From the NCBI GenBank assembly GCA_030447865.1, contig JAUJOD010000001.1:792909-856908 (forward strand): a DNA stretch of 64,000 bases, read 5' to 3'. Every line of letters begins with the position of its first letter. Position 1 is the first letter of the stretch. Both the position numbers and the translations under genes were made by a program. Below the pieces are notes generated by a model, which saw only the letters and a list, made by a program, of their open reading frames with translations, had not been told where the DNA came from and ran no database searches. The DNA is from Nocardioidaceae bacterium (GTDB lineage: Bacteria; Actinomycetota; Actinomycetes; Propionibacteriales; Nocardioidaceae). Shown here piece after piece: positions 41,072-50,052 of this stretch.

Positions 41072-42316
41072 TCTCAAGAGGTACGACGCCGCGGCCCGCT
41101 GGTCGCCCTGCTGGTGGCCAACGTCGTTTCCGTGCTCGGCGGCAGCATGAGCCTGCTTGCGGTGCCTTGGTTCGTCTACCAGACCACCGGCGACCCGCTC
41201 CTGACCGGAGTGGCTGCGGTGTGCGAGACGCTACCGCTGGTGGCGTGCTCCTTCTTCGCCGGACTGGTCGTGCAGCGCCTCGGGGCTCGGCGTACTCGGG
41301 TGTGGTCCGATGTCATCAGCGGGGCAGCGGTCGTCTCGATACCCCTGCTGCACGCGACCGCGGGGATCGCCTTCTGGCAGCTGCTCGTGCTGGTCGCAGT
41401 CAACGGAGCACTGCGCGCCCCGGCACCAGCGGCCAGCCTTGTGCTGCTGACGGCCGCCAGCGCAGCACGCGGGGCGACTACCAACTCGACCACCGGTCCG
41501 TACGTCGCCAGCGTCCGGGTGGCGGCCACGGCGGGGGCCCCGCTGGGCGGGCTGCTCATCGCCGTCTTGGGTGCGCCGGCAGTGCTGCTCGTGGACGCCG
41601 CAACGTTCTTCGCCTCCGCGGTGTTGGTGCAGGCTTTCCTGCCGGTGGACACCTCCACGCGTGCCGTCGTGCCCGCTCGAGCCGCGACGCCGGCGCGCCT
41701 AGGTGCGGGCTTCGCCGTATTGCGCCGCGACCGTGCCCTCGCCTTACTTACCCCCGCGGTCGTCGTACTCGCCGTCCTCAAGGCGAGCTGGGCCAGCGTG
41801 CTGGCGCCCGTCTACGGCCAAGATGTCCTCGACAGTTCGCTCCTGCTCGGGTGTCTCTTCGGCGCCTTCGGAGCCGGCGCGACCGCCGGATCCCTGCTCT
41901 ACCCGAAGCTCACCGCACTCCTCCCGACTCAGCACCTGCTCTGGGCGGCGGTGCTAGCGGCGGGCGCGACCCGCTATCTGGTCCTCGCGGCCGCCCCACA
42001 TCCGGTGTGGCTCCTGCAAGTCGTCCTCGTCTCAGGGTTCGCGGTCGGCGTTCTGGGTCCGTTGTGGCTGGACGTGCAGTACGAACGAGTTCCGCCAGAG
42101 CAGCAGAGCGACGTCTTCGGGGTGACGTTCGGCCTCGAACAGGCCGGAGTGGCCTTAGGCGCTCTCGGCGGCGGACTGCTGTTGCAGGCAGTCCCGGTGA
42201 GGTCGGCACTGGTCGTCCTGGCCGCCGCAGCTCTTGCCGTGGTAGCGGCCCTCGCGGTGACCAGGCCGCTGCAGTATCAGCCCGCTCGGGTAACGGCAGA
42301 CCCGCCAGCAAGGTGA
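41057..42316 (+). CDS. MFS transporter (MFS_3/enterobactin-exporter-like)
   Basis: About 419 residues and 12 predicted helices. Seen: LVALLVANVVSVLGGSMSLL with VPWFVYQTTGDPLLTGV in helices 1-2, the loop QRLGARRTRVWSDVISG between helices 2 and 3, and LDVQYERVPPEQQSDVFGV late in the protein. This is the pattern of macrolide/EntS-like exporters. The start is uncertain: ATG at 41039 overlaps the tetR start codon, and GTG at 41057 lies inside the operator. Drug or metabolite efflux under TetR control is the likely role. Confidence 0.83.
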   Translation: MYTVDSQEVRRRGPLVALLVANVVSVLGGSMSLLAVPWFVYQTTGDPLLTGVAAVCETLPLVACSFFAGLVVQRLGARRTRVWSDVISGAAVVSIPLLHATAGIAFWQLLVLVAVNGALRAPAPAASLVLLTAASAARGATTNSTTGPYVASVRVAATAGAPLGGLLIAVLGAPAVLLVDAATFFASAVLVQAFLPVDTSTRAVVPARAATPARLGAGFAVLRRDRALALLTPAVVVLAVLKASWASVLAPVYGQDVLDSSLLLGCLFGAFGAGATAGSLLYPKLTALLPTQHLLWAAVLAAGATRYLVLAAAPHPVWLLQVVLVSGFAVGVLGPLWLDVQYERVPPEQQSDVFGVTFGLEQAGVALGALGGGLLLQAVPVRSALVVLAAAALAVVAALAVTRPLQYQPARVTADPPAR

Positions 42317-42398
42317 CCCGCCAGCGAACGCCAGAGACGCCGGGGATCGTTGGCGGTCAACTGGTTGACCACGAAAGCGGGCTCTGACCGGGGAACAC

Positions 42399-42472
42399 TG
42401 GAGCGGGTGAGGGGAATCGAACCCCCACTGTCAGCTTGGGAAGCTGATGTTCTGCCATTGAACTACACCCGC
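42399..42472 (-). tRNA. tRNA-Gly (CCC anticodon)
   Basis: Reading the minus strand from 42472: acceptor GCGGGTG pairs with CACCCGC, anticodon stem CAGC/GCTG encloses loop TTCCCAA with anticodon CCC, T arm GGGGGTTCGATTCCCC, discriminator T and an encoded CCA (42401-42399). 74 nt with CCA. All arms fold normally. Confidence 0.95.
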
Positions 42473-42678
42473 ACACTCGTCGCGATCTTCACCGCGACGA
42501 GTGGACGTGATACTACCGCGCGCCATGGACTGGGACGACCGCTTCCTCGCCGTCGCCCGTCGCCGGTGGATAGGGGCTCCCGCGCCGGCCGGCGGAGCGC
42601 GCTTGACCGTTCTTGCTGCGTTTGGTGGGCCGCTTGTGACCGTCGTACGGCGGCGGGACCGGCGGGCGGGTAGGTCGC

Positions 42679-43524
42679 TCAGGCGCGTTGGAGCACCACG
42701 TCGCCGCTTCCCGACAAGACGTTGATCTCCACCGACCGCTCACCGTCACCCGGCGCGTCGGCACCGTTCAGATCCGACCGGACGTCGCCCGACATGGTCA
42801 TGATGTCGAGATACGCCGCCGTACCGTGCGCCACTCCGATCGCGATGTCGCCCGACCCCGTCTTGGCCTTCACCCGGCCGTGGTCCACCCGCCGCAGCAC
42901 CAGGTCGCCTGACCCCGCCAGTGCGTCGACGCCGTCGCCCCCAGCCGTCACCGAGACGTCGCCTGACCCGCTCTTGACATTCAGGGTGCCGCTCACCGAG
43001 GTGATCTCGACGTCGCCCGATCCGGTGACAACGTTGGCGTCGCCGGCGACTGAACCGATCACCACGTCGGCAGACCCGGACTTGGTGCCGCAGGACCCGG
43101 TGACCGTGTCGATCGTGATGTCGCCGGAGCCGGTGCGCACCTCGGCGTCGGCCGTGTGCTCGAGGTGGACGTCGCCGGACCCGCTGGCAGCTCGTACGTC
43201 GCCCAACTGGCCACGGGTCTCGATGTCGGCAGACCCCGACTCGAGTTTGGCGCTGCTTCCTAGCGGCACGTGGATCACCGCGCGTACGCCGTGGTGCCGC
43301 CGGAACAGACCGCCCTTCACGCGTGGTTGCAGAACGACGATCTCGTCACCGCGTTGTTCGACGGTCGTCCTGTCGATCAGCTCCTGAGCAGGCGAGGTGT
43401 CGCCGCCGTTCTCGGGCTCCATCTCCACCGTGGTGGTGTCGGTGTGCTCGGCAACGACGGTGATGCTGCCCTCCCAGAGTTCGACCCGCAACCGGACCGG
43501 GCTTGGCGTATGGAACGTGTGCAT
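42679..43524 (-). CDS. DUF4097-family beta-repeat protein
   Basis: A 281-residue protein whose C-terminal two thirds is a series of short beta repeats with SGSGDV-type turns (SGSADIETRGQ, SGSGDVHLEH, TGSGDITIDT, SGSADVVIGS, TGSGDVEITS, SGSGDVSVTA and so on, about every 18-20 residues). This is the DUF4097 beta-helix. No signal peptide is visible. AGGAGG lies 7 nt upstream of the ATG at 43524, so this start is preferred to the ATG at 43542 that overlaps the upstream stop. It is co-transcribed with the RHH protein. Function unknown; envelope-stress roles are proposed for relatives. Confidence 0.8.
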   Translation of the reverse strand: MHTFHTPSPVRLRVELWEGSITVVAEHTDTTTVEMEPENGGDTSPAQELIDRTTVEQRGDEIVVLQPRVKGGLFRRHHGVRAVIHVPLGSSAKLESGSADIETRGQLGDVRAASGSGDVHLEHTADAEVRTGSGDITIDTVTGSCGTKSGSADVVIGSVAGDANVVTGSGDVEITSVSGTLNVKSGSGDVSVTAGGDGVDALAGSGDLVLRRVDHGRVKAKTGSGDIAIGVAHGTAAYLDIMTMSGDVRSDLNGADAPGDGERSVEINVLSGSGDVVLQRA

Positions 43525-43538
43525 GCTGACCTCCTGGC

Positions 43539-44084
43539 TCATCGCACCCAGCCCTGGATGCGCTTGTTGGATGCGCGGTTTCGACCGGGCGCGCCGGGTC
43601 CGAACGGCGTAGAACTGACGTCGATGTTGAAGCTCGCGGCCGCCCTGGCCGCGTTGACCAGCCAGGTGTTGAGGGACTGGCCGCGCTTGGCAGCGAGTTC
43701 TTCGGCTCGCGCCTTCAGTGACTCGGGCAGCCGCAGGGTGATCCGGGCGACCACCTCGTCGCCGTCGTCGAATCCCGAGTCGGTGTCATCGGCCGCCTCG
43801 TCGATCGCCGGCGGCGAACCGGGGATTGCGGGCGGCTCGGTGGCTTGCCCGGCGACGACGAAGACCGGTTCGCGGCCTTTGAGGCGGACTTCGACCGACG
43901 TGCCGGCCAGCTCATGGGTGATCTCGGAGGCGGCCTGCGACAGCGCGTCCAACACGGTGAGCCGAACGGCTGGGTCCAGTGCGTGCGACAGCCGTTCGGC
44001 AGCAGCGCGTACGTCGGGGCCACCGGCCTCGGCCGCTTGCAGGAGGTCGTGCCGCAACGACTCGACGAAAGGCGCAATGTCCAT
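43539..44084 (-). CDS. HicB-like ribbon-helix-helix protein
   Basis: A 181-residue protein: N-terminal helical part (MDIAPFVESLRHDLLQAAEA), a mid-region EVRLKGREPVFVV, an acidic linker and a C-terminal RHH domain ARITLRLPESLKARAEELAA plus KRGQSLNTWLVNAAR. Such proteins are annotated as HicB-type antitoxins, but no toxin gene is adjacent. The downstream partner is DUF4097, with which it overlaps by ATGA or a short gap. It is more likely an autoregulator of this pair. Confidence 0.78.
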   Translation of the reverse strand: MDIAPFVESLRHDLLQAAEAGGPDVRAAAERLSHALDPAVRLTVLDALSQAASEITHELAGTSVEVRLKGREPVFVVAGQATEPPAIPGSPPAIDEAADDTDSGFDDGDEVVARITLRLPESLKARAEELAAKRGQSLNTWLVNAARAAASFNIDVSSTPFGPGAPGRNRASNKRIQGWVR

Positions 44085-44377
44085 GTCACCACTCTGACAC
44101 CATTAGGGCGTCAAGTCAACACCATCATGGCATCTGGCAACAGCCGGTCCACGTCGGGCCCGTAGAGCCAAGCCGCCCACGGCCTGATGAAGACTGCCTC
44201 CATCCAGCTATTGGCGGCATCTTCACTGCCTCAGAGGATCTTCACTAGGTGAGGGGTAGGCGGATCCCGACAAAGGGGACACAAACGCCGCCCCCCACAT
44301 AGTGAAGGCACGTGAGGCGTCGTTCCAGACCGCGCTACGGCCGGCCGGGATGGGGACGTCGTCTGGGCGAGCGCGGC
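44085..44377. other. Gene-free stretch upstream of the RHH/DUF4097 pair
   Basis: About 293 bp with no coding signal. It includes the promoter region of the RHH gene and, at 44341-44364, an imperfect copy of the 3' end of the Fe-S reductase gene (see findings). Confidence 0.5.
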
Positions 44378-44400
44378 GAACTCGACAAGCGGCTTGTCGA
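44378..44400 (-). terminator. Hairpin downstream of the Fe-S reductase gene
   Basis: ACTCGACAAG-CGG-CTTGTCGAGT forms a perfect 10-bp stem with a 3-nt loop, 8 bp after the minus-strand stop at 44408. There is no U-tract, as is common in actinobacterial intrinsic terminators. Confidence 0.65.
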
Positions 44401-44407
44401 GTGGGTC

Positions 44408-46744
44408 CTAGGGCCGGTCGGGATGGGCGACGTCGTCTGGTGACGGAAGAGGTGTGACGGGTCGGGTGGATGTGTCTGCAGTTCCTGGGTCGTGGACAGG
44501 CGCGTCGGTTGGCATCACTGCCTCGATCGGGTCGGTTTCACCGGCGGTTTCGGGAGTTTCCGCCCCGGGAGACGGCGCACGCCGTACCGACGCCAACAGC
44601 ATCTGGGCCACGTCGAGAACCTCCACGTCCGAGCCAGCCGACCCATCGGCCTGCAGGGCGGTCAGCCCGTCGGACAGCATCACCCGACAGAACGGGCAGC
44701 CGACCGCGATCTGGTTGGCGCCGGTCTCGACCGCCTCCCGCGTGCGGTTGAGGTTGATGCGCTCGCCGATCTTCTCCTCCATCCACATGCGGGCACCACC
44801 GGCGCCGCAGCAGAACGACCGCTCGGTGTTGCGCGGCATCTCCGTCAGCGCGGCGCCGGGTATCACCGACAGCAGCTCGCGCGGCGGCTCGTACACCTTG
44901 TTGTGCCGGCCGAGGAAGCAGGGGTCGTGGTAGGTGATCGTGCGACCGGGCGGGTGACCGTCAACCGAGGCGGCACCAGGCGGCAGGGGCGTTAGTCTTC
45001 CATCACGCACCAGCCGGTTCAGCAGCTGCGTGTGGTGCACGACCTCGAGCTCGACGCCGAATTGCGTGTACTCGTTCTTGAGCGTGTTGAAGCAGTGGGC
45101 ACAGGTGGAAACCACCTTCTTTGCGGCCGTCTCCTTGAGCACCTCGGCGTTTTGCATCGCCAGCTGCTGGAAGACGAACTCATTGCCCGCCCGGCGGGCA
45201 GGGTCGCCCGAGCACGTCTCCCCGTCACCCAGCACAGCGAAGCTCACGCCTGCCTCGTTGAGCAGCTCAGCGACCGCGCGGGTCGTCTTCTTGGCCCTGT
45301 CCTCATAGGCGCCGGCGCAGCCAACCCAAAACAGCCAGTCGACCTCGTCGAGGTTCTCCACGTCGACGCCGACCTGCTTGACCTCGAACGGCAGGTCCTT
45401 CGCCCAGTCCATCCGCGCGTTCGGCGACATGTTCCAGGGGTTGCCCTTGTTCTCAAGGCCACGGAACAGCTGATTGAGCTCGGTCGGGAAGTTGGACTCG
45501 ACAAGCACCTGGAACCGCCGCATGTCCATGATGTGGTCGACGTGCTCGATGTCGACAGGGCACTGCTGCACACAGGCGCCACACGACGTACACGACCAGA
45601 GCACGTCGGGGTCGATGACTCCGTAGGCGTCGGCGTCGGCGATCAGGGGCCGCTCCGCCTCCTGTACGACGGTCGTGGGGAGGCTGCCTCGCTGATTCTC
45701 GTCGGCCCGCAGGTACGGCGCCTTGGCGTGCGCGTGGTCGCGCAGGTTCATCACGAACAACTTCGGTGACAGCGGCTTCTCGGTGTTCCAGGCGGGGCAC
45801 TGCGACTGGCAGCGTCCGCACTCGGTGCACGAGGTGAAGTCGAGGATGTCCTTCCACGAGAAGTCCTCGACCTTGCCGACGCCGAAGGCGGTGTCCTCGT
45901 CGAGCTCTTCGATGTCCGCGAAGTCGATGGGCACACCGCCGGCCAGCATCGGCTGCATCGCACCCAACGACGGCCGGCCGTCGGCGTGCCGCTTGAACCA
46001 GATGTTCGGCCACGCGGTGAAGCGGTGCCAGGCGACGCCCATGGTGGTGTTCAGCGAGATTACGATCATCCAGGTGAACGAGATGACGATCTTGACCATT
46101 GCCACGAGGTGGATCAGCGTCGCCAGCGCGCTGGCGCTGAGACCGGACAGTGCCTCGCCGACGAAGAAGGTCAGCGGGAAGTGCGCCCGGGAGGCGGCGT
46201 CCCCCTGCAGCGCGTACTCGGCGCCGCGCAGCGTGATGATGCACAAGGCGATGCCGACGATGACGGCTTCGACGAAGTAGCCCTGCCACATGGTGGAGCC
46301 GGAGAACCTGCTGTAGCGGCCGCTTGCGCCCCGTGGCCGGTTGACCAGCCGGATGGCGATGAGACCGAGAATCGCCAGCAGCATCAGCCAGGTGATGACC
46401 TCGGTGGCCCACTGGTAGACCACCCAGTGCCCGATCACCGGCAGCGCGAACTCGGCGTGGAAGAGCTGCCCGAAGGCGTTGACGAGCGTGAAGAACAAGA
46501 AGCCGAAGCCGACGAAGATGAACCAGTGCAGAATGCCGACGTGGCTCCACTGCAGCATCCGCGTATGGCCGAGGGTCTCCGTGAGCATCGTCGCCCAGCG
46601 CCTACCCGGGTTATCGGACCGGCCAGCGGTGGGCTGCCCCGTCTTGACGACCGCCACGATGTAGGCGATGGCTCGGACGAACAACGCGATGGCGACGACC
46701 GCGGTCACGACCGAGACCACGATCGCGAACGTCTGCATGGTCAC
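44408..46744 (-). CDS. Membrane-bound Fe-S oxidoreductase (heterodisulfide-reductase-like, Rv0338c type)
   Basis: A 778-residue protein. Residues 1-260 hold five or six membrane helices resembling a nitrate-reductase-gamma-like haem domain. Two [4Fe-4S] motifs follow: CTECGRCQSQCPAWN (about 309-323) and CTSCGACVQQCPVDIEHVD. Two CCG domains are seen, the second with YHDPCFLGRHNKVY and RSFCCGAGGARMW. The C-terminal 70 residues are low-complexity and variable. It probably moves electrons between quinone and a soluble partner; it resembles mycobacterial Rv0338c. It appears to be monocistronic, with a terminator hairpin downstream. Confidence 0.88.
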   Translation of the reverse strand: MTMQTFAIVVSVVTAVVAIALFVRAIAYIVAVVKTGQPTAGRSDNPGRRWATMLTETLGHTRMLQWSHVGILHWFIFVGFGFLFFTLVNAFGQLFHAEFALPVIGHWVVYQWATEVITWLMLLAILGLIAIRLVNRPRGASGRYSRFSGSTMWQGYFVEAVIVGIALCIITLRGAEYALQGDAASRAHFPLTFFVGEALSGLSASALATLIHLVAMVKIVISFTWMIVISLNTTMGVAWHRFTAWPNIWFKRHADGRPSLGAMQPMLAGGVPIDFADIEELDEDTAFGVGKVEDFSWKDILDFTSCTECGRCQSQCPAWNTEKPLSPKLFVMNLRDHAHAKAPYLRADENQRGSLPTTVVQEAERPLIADADAYGVIDPDVLWSCTSCGACVQQCPVDIEHVDHIMDMRRFQVLVESNFPTELNQLFRGLENKGNPWNMSPNARMDWAKDLPFEVKQVGVDVENLDEVDWLFWVGCAGAYEDRAKKTTRAVAELLNEAGVSFAVLGDGETCSGDPARRAGNEFVFQQLAMQNAEVLKETAAKKVVSTCAHCFNTLKNEYTQFGVELEVVHHTQLLNRLVRDGRLTPLPPGAASVDGHPPGRTITYHDPCFLGRHNKVYEPPRELLSVIPGAALTEMPRNTERSFCCGAGGARMWMEEKIGERINLNRTREAVETGANQIAVGCPFCRVMLSDGLTALQADGSAGSDVEVLDVAQMLLASVRRAPSPGAETPETAGETDPIEAVMPTDAPVHDPGTADTSTRPVTPLPSPDDVAHPDRP

Positions 46745-46841
46745 TCCTCGCTCTGCAGATCCATCGTGACCTTAACCGGCGCCTGCGCGCCGCGGCTTGC
46801 GCAGCCGCTGTGACAAGCATCCCACCGGCAATAACCGCCCA

Positions 46842-47615
46842 CTACGACGTGCCGGGAGGCGAACCGCCGAGCCGGCGGGTGAGGGCGTCAGCGGTCCGGC
46901 GAACTCGACGTACGACGTGATCGGCGTCCACACCGCGAGCCGTCTCGTAGGTCACCGCAACCGCAGCGACCGGGTGCCCGGCCGCATCGAGAACGGGTAC
47001 GGCGATCGACGCGAAGCCCGGCGTGACGTCGCCTTCCTCTGTGGCGTAGCCGCGTCGGCGCGTGTGCGCAAGCAGGACCGTCAGCTCGCGCGGGGTGCTC
47101 GGTGCGTCGGTGTGCCGCGCGACGAAGGCAGCCGCGTCGGGGAACAGCGCGCGAACCTGAGCGGCGGGCAGCGAGGCGAGCATCGCCCGGCCGCTTGCCG
47201 TCAGGTGCGCTGGCAGGCGTACGCCGACGCCGCTGACGAGCGGTGGCCGGTGACCGGCCCGCTCCTCCAACACGTAGTAGACATCGCGGCCGTGGAGCAC
47301 CGCGAAGTGGGCAGACTCCCCCAGCTCGTCGACGAGGTCCGCCAGTGGCCGGCGGGCAAGCCGGTGCAGCGGGGCCTGCCGCGAATAGCCACTGCCCACC
47401 TCGAACGCGGCGACACCAAGGGCGTACCGGTGTTGGTCCTCGACGTGGGTGATGAAGCCCTCGGCGATCATGGCGTTGATCAGGTGGTACGCCGATGAGC
47501 GCGGCATGCCCACCGCCTTGGCGATCCGGTCGAGAGCCACCGGTTCGGGCTGGGCCGCGACGAACCGCAGCACCCTGAGCGCCCGAGTTGCCGCGGGGGC
47601 TTGAGAGCCGGGCAT
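46842..47615 (-). CDS. IclR-family regulator (candidate hut repressor)
   Basis: A 257-residue regulator: winged helix ATRALRVLRFVAAQPEPVAL, IAKAVGMPRSSAYHLINAMI, then the IclR effector domain with RLPAHLTASGRAMLA and GFASIAVPVLDAAGHPVAAV. It lies divergently beside the hut cluster (hutH starts 860 bp away, with an ATPase gene between), and IclR-type regulators control hut in other actinobacteria. That target is inference from position. Confidence 0.85.
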   Translation of the reverse strand: MPGSQAPAATRALRVLRFVAAQPEPVALDRIAKAVGMPRSSAYHLINAMIAEGFITHVEDQHRYALGVAAFEVGSGYSRQAPLHRLARRPLADLVDELGESAHFAVLHGRDVYYVLEERAGHRPPLVSGVGVRLPAHLTASGRAMLASLPAAQVRALFPDAAAFVARHTDAPSTPRELTVLLAHTRRRGYATEEGDVTPGFASIAVPVLDAAGHPVAAVAVTYETARGVDADHVVRRVRRTADALTRRLGGSPPGTS

Positions 47616-47654
47616 GACGGCAGGCTAGCCCTCGTCAGCCGTAGGGTGCCGCGT

Positions 47655-48386
47655 GTGGACTTCGACCAGCCGCCGGTCGTGCGTGTCGTCCCGGAGGCCG
47701 GCGCCGGGCTTCCGCCAGGTCGATGGCCGGCAACTATCCCGGCCGTCGCTCAGCTGTTGCGAGACGGGCTGGATCTTTCTCCCGGTGTCACCTTCCTCGT
47801 CGGTGAGAACGGCTCGGGCAAGTCGACGCTGGTCGAAGCAATCGCTGTCGCGTACGGCTTGTCACCGGAGGGCGGATCGGCTTTTGGCCGGCACTCCACG
47901 CGCGAGACCGAGTCCCCATTGCACTTCGCCATCCGGCTGCAACGCGGAATCGGGAGCGGCCGGTGGGGATTCTTCCTTCGAGCGGAGACCATGCACAGCT
48001 GGTACACCTACCTCGAGAACCACCCAACTGACCCTCCCGACCCCCGATTTCACGAGATGAGCCATGGCGAGTCCTTCCTCGAGCTGCTCGACGCCCGGTT
48101 CAACTCCACCGGCTTCTACTGCCTCGACGAGCCGGAGGCCGCGCTGTCCTTTTCCTCGACACTCGCGCTGATTGGCGTCTTGGACCGACTCGTCAGCGAA
48201 CGCTCGCAGATCCTGTGCGCCACCCACTCCCCGGTGCTCGCCGCGCTGCCCGGCGCCGCGATCCTTGAGGTGGGCGAGTGGGGACTGCGCGAGACCACCT
48301 GGGAGGAGCTCGAGCTCGTCCAACACTGGAAGCGGTACTTGCAGGCACCCGACCGTTACCTGCGTCACCTCCTTGCCGACGATTGA
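47655..48386 (+). CDS. AAA-family ATPase (SMC/RecF-like head)
   Basis: A 243-residue single-domain ATPase. Walker A FLVGENGSGKST, signature EMSHGESFLELL, Walker B GFYCLDEPEAALS and the switch His in ILCATHSPVLAA. No transmembrane or coiled-coil segment. Starts at GTG 47655 (VDFDQPPVVRVV); the frame is open to 47601. Related AAA_21/AAA_23 proteins are uncharacterised. The 87-bp gap before hutH may hold the hut promoter. Confidence 0.78.
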   Translation: MDFDQPPVVRVVPEAGAGLPPGRWPATIPAVAQLLRDGLDLSPGVTFLVGENGSGKSTLVEAIAVAYGLSPEGGSAFGRHSTRETESPLHFAIRLQRGIGSGRWGFFLRAETMHSWYTYLENHPTDPPDPRFHEMSHGESFLELLDARFNSTGFYCLDEPEAALSFSSTLALIGVLDRLVSERSQILCATHSPVLAALPGAAILEVGEWGLRETTWEELELVQHWKRYLQAPDRYLRHLLADD

Positions 48387-48473
48387 CGTGCCTGCAGGCG
48401 AAAGCCAGGTTGTCTGACATGCGAGACGCCTGCTTCCGGCAAGCCCTACCCAGTGCCCCGCGATAGGGCTGAA

Positions 48474-50027
48474 ATGGCGACTGTGGCACAACAAGTCGTC
48501 GTCGACGTCTCGCCGCTCGGCATCGGCGAGGTCGTGCATGTTGCACGGCACGGCGCCGCCGTCGAGCTGAGCGAGCGGGCGCAAGACGCGATTCAGCGTT
48601 CGCGCGCGGCGGTCGAGGAACTCGCCAAGTCACCCGACCCGGCGTACGGGATCTCCACCGGGTTCGGGGCGCTGGCGACCAGGCACATCCACGAGGAGAT
48701 GCGCGCGCAGCTGCAGAAGTCGTTGATCCGCTCGCACGCAGCGGGCTCGGGCGCAGTGGTGGAGGCCGAGGTGGTGCGGGCGATGATGCTGCTGCGGCTG
48801 TCGACGCTCGCGACGGGACGCACCGGCGTACGCCTCGAGACAGCCCAAGCCCTTGCCGACCTCATCACGCACGGCATCACGCCGGTCGTCTACGAGCACG
48901 GCAGCCTCGGCTGCTCCGGTGATCTCGCGCCGCTTGCGCACTGTGCGCTGGCGCTGACGGGCGAGGGCGAGGTGTCCGACGCCGAGGGGGTACGCCGTCC
49001 AGCCGGCGCCGCGCTCGCCGCTGCGGGACTGCGCCCGGTCCAGCTGGCGGCCAAGGAGGGGCTGGCGCTGATCAACGGCACCGACGGCATGCTCGGCATG
49101 CTGGTGCTGGCGATCGCGGACCTGCGCACGCTGCTCACGACCGCCGACGTCGCGGCGGCGATGTCGGTCGAGGGACTGCTCGGCACCGACCGGGTCTTCG
49201 CCGCCGACCTGCAGGAGCTGCGGCCCCACCCCGGCCAGGCGGTCTCGGCGGCGAACCTGCGCGCGCTGCTGGACGGCTCAGAGGTGGTGGCCAGTCACCG
49301 TGGGCCCGATTGTCACCGCGTGCAGGACGCGTACTCGTTGCGCTGCTCACCGCAGGTGCTCGGCGCGGCGCGGGACGCTGTCGACTACGCGACGGCAGTG
49401 GCCGAGCGGGAGCTGGCATCGGCGATCGACAACCCGGTTGTCTTGGCTGACGGCCGGGTGGAGAGCAACGGCAACTTCCACGGCGCGCCGCTGGCGTACG
49501 TGCTCGACTTCCTCGCGATCCCGATCGCCGACGTGGCGAGCATGTCGGAGCGACGTACCGACAGGTTCCTCGACGTCGCCCGCAACGCCGGCCTGCCGCC
49601 GTTCCTCGCTGCCGACCCTGGCGTCGACAGCGGTCACATGATCGCCCAGTACACCGCAGCCGGGCTGGTCTCCGAGCTCAAGCGGCTGGCGAACCCCGCC
49701 AGCGTCGACTCCATTCCCTCCAGCGCGATGCAGGAGGACCATGTCTCCATGGGATGGTCGTCGGCGCGCAAGCTGCGGCGCAGCATTGACGGACTAGCGC
49801 AGGTGCTCGGGATAGAGGTGCTCACCGCCGCCCGCGGCCTCGACCTGCGCCAGCCGCTCAAGCCGGCGCCGGCGACCGGCGCGGTCGTCGCTGCCCTTCG
49901 GGAGCGGGTCGCCGGGCCGGGACCGGACCGGCACCTGTCGCCGGAGATAGCAGTTGCCGTCGACTTGGTGCGTTCGGGTGCACTCGTCGCCGCCGCCAAC
50001 ACCGCCCTGGTCCAACCGCTGGGGTGA
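48474..50027 (+). CDS. hutH: Histidine ammonia-lyase
   Basis: A 517-residue enzyme removing ammonia from L-histidine to give urocanate, the first step of histidine degradation. Seen: [11 protein letters not shown] (about 57-67), [11 protein letters not shown], the MIO-forming region [12 protein letters not shown] in which the usual Ala-Ser-Gly is Cys-Ser-Gly, SYSLRCSPQ-like [16 protein letters not shown], and [16 protein letters not shown] at 48474. hutU follows after 25 bp. Confidence 0.95.
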   Translation: MATVAQQVVVDVSPLGIGEVVHVARHGAAVELSERAQDAIQRSRAAVEELAKSPDPAYGISTGFGALATRHIHEEMRAQLQKSLIRSHAAGSGAVVEAEVVRAMMLLRLSTLATGRTGVRLETAQALADLITHGITPVVYEHGSLGCSGDLAPLAHCALALTGEGEVSDAEGVRRPAGAALAAAGLRPVQLAAKEGLALINGTDGMLGMLVLAIADLRTLLTTADVAAAMSVEGLLGTDRVFAADLQELRPHPGQAVSAANLRALLDGSEVVASHRGPDCHRVQDAYSLRCSPQVLGAARDAVDYATAVAERELASAIDNPVVLADGRVESNGNFHGAPLAYVLDFLAIPIADVASMSERRTDRFLDVARNAGLPPFLAADPGVDSGHMIAQYTAAGLVSELKRLANPASVDSIPSSAMQEDHVSMGWSSARKLRRSIDGLAQVLGIEVLTAARGLDLRQPLKPAPATGAVVAALRERVAGPGPDRHLSPEIAVAVDLVRSGALVAAANTALVQPLG

Positions 50028-50052
50028 GCTCGCTGGGAAAGGAGAAGTGCGC

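Noticed and set aside
42355-42370. GGTCAAC-TG-GTTGACC inverted repeat downstream of the tRNA
   Set aside because: The 2-nt loop makes a poor hairpin, and it lies between the convergent MFS and tRNA genes without a U-tract; it could be an operator-like palindrome, but nothing supports a function.
42473-42678. Short open frames downstream of the tRNA gene region
   Set aside because: Arg/Pro-rich translations with no start context or family; taken as non-coding.
42679-43400. Regularly spaced short repeats resembling a CRISPR array
   Set aside because: They are coding repeats (SGSGDV turns) of the DUF4097 beta-helix; units vary and there are no identical repeats with unique spacers.
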